Of a stretch of 64,000 nt of DNA, positions 57,721 through 64,000 are shown piece after piece. The notes under the pieces were generated by a model, which did no database searches, was not told where the DNA came from, and was given only the letters and a program-made list of their open reading frames with translations. This stretch comes from Congeria kusceri (lineage: Eukaryota > Mollusca > Bivalvia > Myida > Dreissenidae). Position 1 is the stretch's first letter; each line of letters starts with the position of its first letter. Made by a program: the position numbers and the translations under genes. Location: positions 12,932,023 to 12,996,022 of the forward strand of contig CM051029.1 of NCBI GenBank assembly GCA_027627225.1, given 5' to 3'.

Positions 57721-58112
57721 TTATTATAAACAAGAGCACCATGGTGATGTTGTAAGCTCTGTTGGTGCTGGACTCAACAATAAAATCTAGTTAACTAAGC
57801 AATGTTAGTTATGATTTATCATAAGGAAAAGTATGTCAAGGTCAAAGTAAGTTGATGATATACGAGTTGATTAGGAATGGTCTATCAAAAGCAACAACTG
57901 AATGAGAATCAAAGTGTTGTAGTAAGGACTGTTGGTATTTCTAAATACTTAAATGCATGGGGAAATAACCGCTTGTACAAGCCTGACTTTGATAACAAAG
58001 TGACTTAGTCTCTTAAGCTTGTAACACTATCATTGCATTCATAAGTAAGTTGATTTTTATAGAGTTAAAGCTTCCTTCAATTTTGATGGTTTGAGATTAA
58101 CATTTTTGTTAC

Positions 58113-58305
58113 CTTAGATCTCCATGGATAGTCTCCTGGCCCATAGTCGTACAGAATTTCTTCTGCCGGCTGAATGTCTCGGAGGGCGTAGAAGTACAGT
58201 ATAGGTTTTCCAGATTCTTCTACAATTTTAACTTTGCAGTTTGGTTTTTTGTTGTCATCATTTACCAAACGCCCCAGTGAGTCATTTTCTTCCGTGGCAT
58301 CAATC
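58113..58305 (-). CDS. SET/recombinase gene, exon 3 (second half of SET domain)
   Basis: CTTCATTACAG acceptor and GTAACA donor bound 193 nt, phase 2 in and 0 out. It reads IDATEENDSLGRLVNDDNKK, PNCKVKIVEESGKPILYFYA, LRDIQPAEEILYDYGPGDYP, WRSK. The C-terminal SET pattern is clear: DAT...lGRl.N....pNC and ELlYDYG with the catalytic Tyr. The usual NH is ND, and the segment before PNC is longer than NHS.., as in the plus-strand copy. Closest recognised relative is KMT5A (H4K20 monomethylase). Whether activity is kept cannot be told. Confidence 0.85.
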
Positions 58306-58545
58306 CTGTAATGAAGCACAATTGTGCTTCATAATCTGACATACATTTTTGAAATAATGTTGTTTTGTAAAGAAGTATAAGAACAACTATTTTTGTGCTC
58401 TGTGCCATTTTATGAGTAGATAAACAATGCGTGTTGTGATTTTTTAATTACATAATTTTTTTATGAGACTGTTCTAGAATAAAACATAACTTATTAATAG
58501 AATATAATTTTTACTATTAAAAGACTTTTAAAAAGTGATACATAC

Positions 58546-58681
58546 CAGTACTTTCTCCCTCTAAAAGTGAATTCAAAAATGTAGGTATCGTCGCCTTTTG
58601 GGTCCTCTTCTACCAAATGTCCCTGGTATTTGAGGAATAGCTGCCCCTTTTCTATTCTAGTTCTCGTGTAGACACATCTGC
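58546..58681 (-). CDS. SET/recombinase gene, exon 2 (first half of SET domain)
   Basis: ACTGTTTTTAG acceptor and GTATGT donor, phase 1 in and phase 2 out. It reads GRCVYTRTRIEKGQLFLKYQ, GHLVEEDPKGDDTYIFEF, TFRGRKYW. This matches GrGvfat..i.kGq.l.eY.G.li of SET domains, with GRC for GRG and KYQG for EYxG. Joining to exon 3 gives KYWIDAT, parallel to the KTYCVDAT-like region of KMT5A. Confidence 0.85.
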
Positions 58682-58699
58682 CTAAAAACAGTTCAGGGC

Positions 58700-59540
58700 A
58701 TATTCTCACTTGCGCAGGGGATTCATTAAGTTTTGAAGTAGGATGATAGTTCTCAAAAGTAGGAGGGAAAAATAAGGTTTTTATTACTTAACCAGGGGTG
58801 GCGAAATCATATGTCCGAGTTGTCTGAGTCGTACATTTTGGTGTCCGGGCAACTGATTTTTTCCAATCAACTTGCCTGTGGACAACCATTTTAATCAAAT
58901 AATACTCTCGGTAAAATTATAAATTAAAAGACCAATTCCAATTTCACAAAATGCTGTGTTGACACGATTTTACAATTTATTCAATTATCCTTTTTAACAC
59001 CCTTGAAATTTCTCCTAGTATGCATTCATTAATTCATTAATGCTCTATCTACGGTGCTTGCATTGTTCAGGTACAGTAGTATTGTTTGACACCTTATTCA
59101 ACAGTCACATGATAATTATGTTACACATTTTACAGCTAGAAACTGTCAAAGCGTTCCCTAGAATATTATTAGTAGATATCGAGCGGGAAAAAATGGTCTA
59201 AGGACCGACCATCCAACTGGAAGACAGACAGGTGCAAAGCGATATATTCCTGCTTTTTCTAAGGGGGGCATTATTATTGTAGGTTTATCTGTAGCTCTGT
59301 ACTGAACCCCCCACAGAACAGTAAACGCAAGTTTCGTTTTATTGATATCCATCAAATGATTTCAGATTTGTTGGAATTGTTGACAACACTGGCCACAAAA
59401 CTGTTAGAAAATCCCATATCAAATACATACTGACCTTGAGCACTTCATGAGCATGAGAAGTTTAATATGAACTTATTTTTAAATTCAAAGTGCAAATATG
59501 CTCAGCTGGTCACAAAAGTATTTAAACATAATAATTATTT
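58700..59540. other. Intron 1 of the SET/recombinase gene
   Basis: CAGGGGTGGCGAAAT at 58,794 resembles one end of a hAT-type MITE, but no matching inverted end was found. The minus-strand frame at 59,158-59,355 has no motif. Confidence 0.4.
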
Positions 59541-59548
59541 AAACATAC

Positions 59549-59633
59549 CTTTTGCCTCAGAAAATTTTATGAATAAGTCTGCATTAATACACTGTTGTGA
59601 GCCTCGAGTGACTCTTCTAGTCTGTTTCATCAT
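59549..59633 (-). CDS. SET/recombinase gene, exon 1 (N-terminus)
   Basis: A GTTTTGCAG acceptor at 59,637-59,636 is followed after two bases by ATGATGAAA. The frame reads MMKQTRRVTRGSQQCINADL, FIKFSEAK and ends one base into the next codon before GTATGT (phase 1), fitting exon 2 to give SEAKGRCVY. A short basic start followed by the SET GRG box is normal for KMT5A-like proteins. The acceptor implies a non-coding upstream exon, not found. Confidence 0.7.
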
Positions 59634-59639
59634 TACTGC

Positions 59640-60012
59640 AAAACAATAAATAACCATTATATATAAATATATACAATAAAATCCATTCAACATTTAAGCA
59701 TTTAGCAGTACTCACACTTTTCCTGGGATAGCTGGTTTACCAGCAATAAATACACATACTTATGTCAGTATTAAAAACTGACCATTAACTTGAATATAAT
59801 TAAATTAAACTAGAGGTAGGGGGAGAATCAATCTGATTCTCATTAAAATAAATAAAAAAAACCTAATGTTCACTCAATTATTTGTCGCTTTTAGTCACTT
59901 GAATCTACATGAAATTCCCAGAATCTGCATTACTCTATTTAAATTTTACCGAAATCTACGACAAAACTTTATATATCCAACATTTATAATAAATTATCAT
60001 TAGATAAACACA
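59640..60012. other. Upstream flank of the minus-strand gene
   Basis: AT-rich, with AAACTAGAGGTAGGGGGAGAATCAATCTGATTCTC near 59,810, probably a dispersed repeat. No TATA or 5' exon could be placed. Confidence 0.4.
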
Positions 60013-60018
60013 TACATG

Positions 60019-61905
60019 CAGGCTTTCCAGCAATACATTTGAAAAAACTAGGAGAAAACTAGGAAACTTTCATTCAGAAAACTAGGAAAAAAGTAGAAAA
60101 TATTAGGAGTTCATTTTCATGAAATGCATTAAAGGTTCAAACATTGTAAATATTTATGATTTGTAGGGAATCCTATGCACATGAGACATGGCACAATTGA
60201 TGACAAAGGTTTTAAACTCTGAAAAAATATATAACTTACATTTCTCACAAAAGTACTGTAATTCAATGTATACCTAATGTTTCAAACCAAATGACAACAC
60301 ATAGACAAATTTTTTTATGTTTTACATAAGCGATACAAGGTATTGATTGTGGTTAGACTTTCCTATGTTTTTTCACAATTTTGAGAAGTTTGCGACTCAA
60401 TTTTTCACAATTTTGAAATGTTCGCGACACATTTTTTCACAAATTGAGCAGCCAACGGCCGCTTCACAAAAATAGGAAAAAAAGCCCTGAAAACAGCACT
60501 GAAAATTTGTAATAATTATTTATCTATTTCATTACAATCATCCTTTTTAGATTAACAAACACCAAATAACAGTTTGAAAAACAAATAAAGTGTACGTAAT
60601 GTTCTGTAATGCATATAGGAAGTGTGTAGCAATTTAGAGAATTTCTTACCAAAGTTCTTTAGACAAAATCTTAGATGTGCAATTAAAAAATATTTGTATA
60701 TATTTTCATAAGTTTTAATTTCAAAAGATCTGGGGTGGTCAAATATACATGACAGAATATACATGAAAAAAGGATTTATGCAAATCAGGTACACGAATGG
60801 CTCGGCTTATAATTGTGCATCAAATGTGTCAAATATGTAATGTATTTAGTATAATTATTCTGTCTGAGGCTTACCTTAAATCGTCATGGGTGGATGCTAA
60901 ACTGTTTCAGTAACTTACCAACCCATGCGAAAGACGTCGGACCTCGGACATTTACGATTAAAATGGCTGAGGTCCTGTATAATTTCCGAAAGTGGCGGTC
61001 CTCGTGTCCGGTAAAAAATTGATGTATAAAACTGTCTGTTTCGGTTCGAAATGAAAACGAAACTGCCTATTTGTCAGAAATATTGACTGGTTTCATTTAC
61101 TTTGCAATAATATGGCAAATTACGATCATAAAATAGAATGATTTATTACCAACCAGTCAAGCACACTTGTAATTACCTGTGACATAAAATAGAATGAGGG
61201 TTTTTCATTGGTCGATATGATCACATGACTAGAACTGGTTTCCAGCCTTTTAACAAACGTACATCAATAGCGGGGAACCATGCAACCTTCGCCCTTTCCT
61301 TGACCTTGTCAACATCTTAAGCGAAAGTTACGATTTCTAGTGACAGCAAAATTTCTCCGATTTCAAAGGCATATAACTAGGCTATTGTAGTTCTTTTGTG
61401 AATATCAGGAAATGGGTTTTTTGTAGTACTTTTGTCAAATGACGCTTTCTTCACTTTTTTTATATTTTTACCATATGTTATAAAAGAAATCTTAATTTTG
61501 TTATCATTTGGACTGGTTAACCATTTGCATTGTGAAAATGAGAGTAATAGACTTGAGAAAGGGTATTTCCGTTTATTTGGTTAAAAAAGAACAAGGTCCG
61601 GTAAAATCTGGTGAGGTCCTGTAAAATTCAAAAGTTACAGGACCTCATGTCCTGTGGAACTTTTTTGTCTTTCGCATGGGTTGGTAACAACAAACCACAT
61701 CACCAATAGGACACAAAAAAACAGTTACTCTACATTGTTTTCTGCCATCAAAATATATTGAAAACTCATAATATTCACTTTCCAAAATAATGCTGCAAAT
61801 GAAAACCTAGGAATACAAGGAGCATTTAAAAAAAACTAGGAAAAACTAGGAGCACATTTAAAAAACTAGGAAAAAGTAGGAAAACTAGGAACGCTGGAAA
61901 GACTG
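60019..61905. mobile_element. Outer hAT-like element (CAGGCTTTCCAGC ends), about 1.89 kb with an insertion
   Basis: Left CAGGCTTTCCAGC and right GCTGGAAAGACTG are inverted termini (12 of 13 match), flanked by TACATG on both sides (60,013-60,018 and 61,906-61,911). Subterminal AAACTAGGA words are numerous on both arms in inverted sense. Removing 60,918-61,684 leaves about 1.1 kb. No transposase. Confidence 0.75.
60918..61684. mobile_element. Inner TIR element (CCAACCCATGCGAAAGAC ends), 767 bp
   Basis: Left CCAACCCATGCGAAAGAC and right GTCTTTCGCATGGGTTGG are perfect 18-bp inverted repeats flanked by TA at both sides. Subterminal GGTCCTGT/ACAGGACC and TCCGGTAAAA words appear at both ends. There is no coding capacity. 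It sits within the CAGGCTTTCCAGC element. Confidence 0.85.
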
Positions 61906-61907
61906 TA

Positions 61908-62835
61908 CATGCCATATGTCCCGATTTGGGCGGGACAGTCCCGCTTTTTGGTTGATTGTCCCGCCGTCCCGACATAAGACGATTTGTTCCGACATTCTTA
62001 AAAGACGATGCTTGTTCTATAAGTTTACTATAAAAGTTGCAATCAAGGTCCGCTTGGCCAAAACTTACCATCACCAATCCCCTTATCGCCCACTAATAAC
62101 AACACACGCTAGCCAAGTGTTGTTATTGACACCGTATCAGCGATAAAGATCTATTGATTTTGTCACGCTCCGATGCTACGGCGTATGACCGTGGTCGCTA
62201 ATTGCTACCAATAGACGTATTGTTATTGTTAAGTGGCTTCTTATAAAAGCCGACTGCTTTTGTGTTTTATGGCCCAACGTTACTAACATCTTGTGTTTTA
62301 TACCAAGCTTGGTTTAGAAAAGCACGTGCAAAGTAGCGTACAAAATAAGTTATTTAATTAAATACAGACGAATGCGTTTTTGTCATTCACAGAAATTTAC
62401 TTTCACTTTCGCCCCATTTTCAGAAAATAGTTTGTACATGATATTGCATTGAATCTAAATTTAAATGCACTTGTTGATTAGTCGTTATAATTAAATAAGA
62501 ACAGTGCCCGATGGGCGCTCATCGGGTTATGTGTTGACGCATGTTCAATAGGGAATACCCACGTCCCAATGGGACGTCAATTACATCAAATCTTTAAATA
62601 GAAAATAGAATCATATCCCACAATTCACTTTACTGTATACTTCCGAAAAATGGCGAACGTTTGTGTTTATGAAATTATTAAACACATTAATTGTATAGTC
62701 AGTGGTTTGTGTTTAGCATGCATTACGGACTGAAATTAAAGATCGTTTTTAGTTGTCCCGCCGCGAGGTCAAATCATTAATGTCCCGACAATTTTCACGA
62801 AATGTCCCGATTTTGGCCAGAAAAATTATGGCATG
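61908..62835. mobile_element. Candidate element with GTCCCG words and CATGCCAT/ATGGCATG ends
   Basis: CATGCCAT at the left and ATGGCATG at the right are an 8-bp inverted pair. ATGTCCCGATTTTGG-like and GTCCCGCCG strings lie close inside both ends, in direct orientation. Six GTCCCG words occur in total. The middle has no coding frame. Ends and target duplication are uncertain. Confidence 0.4.
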
Positions 62836-62839
62836 TTTG

Positions 62840-64000
62840 GATAAACACATTAATTTTTATCGAAGATTTTGGAATAATTTCGACACAATGACAGATGCAT
62901 GAAGCTTTCAATGAGCTCTTGTTTATTCAACATGCTAAATTTGATACCATAATATTACATAAATTATATCTTAATCTTTGATGCAACTATTCTTTAACTT
63001 CATGTTAAAATGAAGTTTTTATTTTTCATATTATGTTAGAAATATTAAGCTTTATAGAAGATTTCGGTACAATTTTGATTGATTCATGCAGTTTCCAGTG
63101 GATTCATGAAGATTCCCGTATTTACAGTTACCCGGATTCCTGGACTCCATGTTCCAGTGATTTTTTAGGGCTTATTTGGGGCCGAAATTCGGCCCCATTC
63201 CCCATCTCAAAAGGTATATATTTTTCCCCTATAATGACTTTAAAATTCCCCTCTCAATGTAAGCTTTATTTGAAACAAAATTATCTAAATTTGGAGCAAA
63301 ATCGACAAAGTTAGAAGCATTTTTGTATATGTTCCCTAAGCTATTTTCATCAAACCAAGTTTTAGCGTAATTGAGTGTAATATAATTTAGCATTTGTAGC
63401 AAAGTATTTGATTAATGTTTTATAACAAAGTAGAATATAAACATGTAATCATACTTATCAACGAAAATATAGTTGCCCTTTCTTCTTTAAATACCCCATC
63501 TGAAGGGTCACCTTTTCCCCAAAGTGAAAAAAAAGCACTGTGTTCGGAAATTCTAGCTAAAGAAACTTCATCGAACAGGTTGTATAGTACTGACTAGACC
63601 TGTTTGCTGAAGCCAACCCCGTGTCGAAAGTCTACCAGAGCCATGACAGATTTATGTCAGGCTATAAATTAATAATTTTGAAATTTATGAAAGGAAGCAA
63701 TGCATATACAGGTATGTTGTTATAAATTCTTGACATGTGGCATGTTTTGCAAATCAAAATAAACAAATGCGTAGATTAATTCCAGAAAATGTCTCTAATC
63801 GGCATACAATGTACAATTAGGCCGCCATTGTTGCTTCGTGACGAGAGTTTCATTCTGATATTTTGAATTGACCTTGACCGCATGCTCAGAAATGTCGACA
63901 CAACTTTTGGTTTCCGCAATGCATTTTTAGTTCAATAACTCATGTCTGACCAGCATACACATTGGATTATCATTAACGTAGCTAAAGGAACTTCAGCGAA
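62840..64000. repeat. No gene; dispersed repeat fragments
   Basis: 63,165-63,250 has TAGGGCTTATTTGGGGCCGAAATTCGGCCCCATTCCCC, probably a dispersed repeat, and 63,485-63,530 has TACCCCATCTGAAGGGTCACCTTTTCCCC. Open frames here have no domain. Confidence 0.45.

Noticed and set aside
58794..59400. hAT MITE starting CAGGGGTGGCGAAAT
   Set aside because: Only one end resembles such an element; no inverted partner or target duplication was found.

Overview
The window looks like AT-rich nuclear DNA of a lophotrochozoan animal, most likely a bivalve mollusc. Coding sequence is sparse and split into short exons with GT-AG splice sites. Twitchin/titin-type Ig and FN3 exons are present. Most of the rest is degenerate LINEs, small inverted-repeat DNA transposons, and dispersed repeats rich in TGACCTTGACC or GTCCGTCCGTC-like strings, which I associate with bivalve genomes. 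No species name can be supported from the sequence alone.

Two loci carry the same uncommon gene type: a KMT5A-like SET domain, an acidic or repetitive linker, one or two zinc fingers, a tyrosine-recombinase-like domain and a short basic C-terminal domain. The plus-strand copy (about 10.07-23.88 kb) can be reassembled into about 13 exons. It carries stop codons, frameshifts and a GC donor, so I call it a pseudogene. The minus-strand copy (about 59.63-40.37 kb) is open in every exon I can find: three SET exons at 59.6-58.1 kb, a 2.1-kb recombinase exon at 44.76-42.66 kb and a terminal exon at 40.8-40.4 kb. SET exon 3 is 193 nt in both copies, and the intron phases found agree between copies, which supports common descent.

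Between the SET and recombinase exons of the minus-strand gene, on the same strand, lies a tandem duplication of about 2.99 kb (49,026-52,017 and 52,018-54,997). Each copy carries four exons that together encode one Ig and one FN3 domain. The unit is phase 1 at both ends, so the copies splice to each other in frame and could also splice into the recombinase exon. Copy 2 lacks 9 bp in frame.

Layout: 0-1.4 kb, minus-strand LINE endonuclease remnant with five 96-bp tandem repeats beside it; 3.1-4.8 kb, plus-strand LINE reverse-transcriptase remnant; 4.9-10 kb, repeats, a candidate TATA box and a candidate microexon; 10-24 kb, SET/recombinase pseudogene; 24.3-25.6 kb, tandem array; 27.5-32.7 kb, LINE fragments, a TGACCTTGACC array and an ORF1-like reading frame; 33-40 kb, repeats and a hAT-like MITE; 40.4-59.6 kb, minus-strand SET/recombinase gene enclosing nested transposons and the Ig-FN3 duplication; 60-63 kb, another nested transposon pair. 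No rRNA, tRNA or CRISPR feature was recognised.
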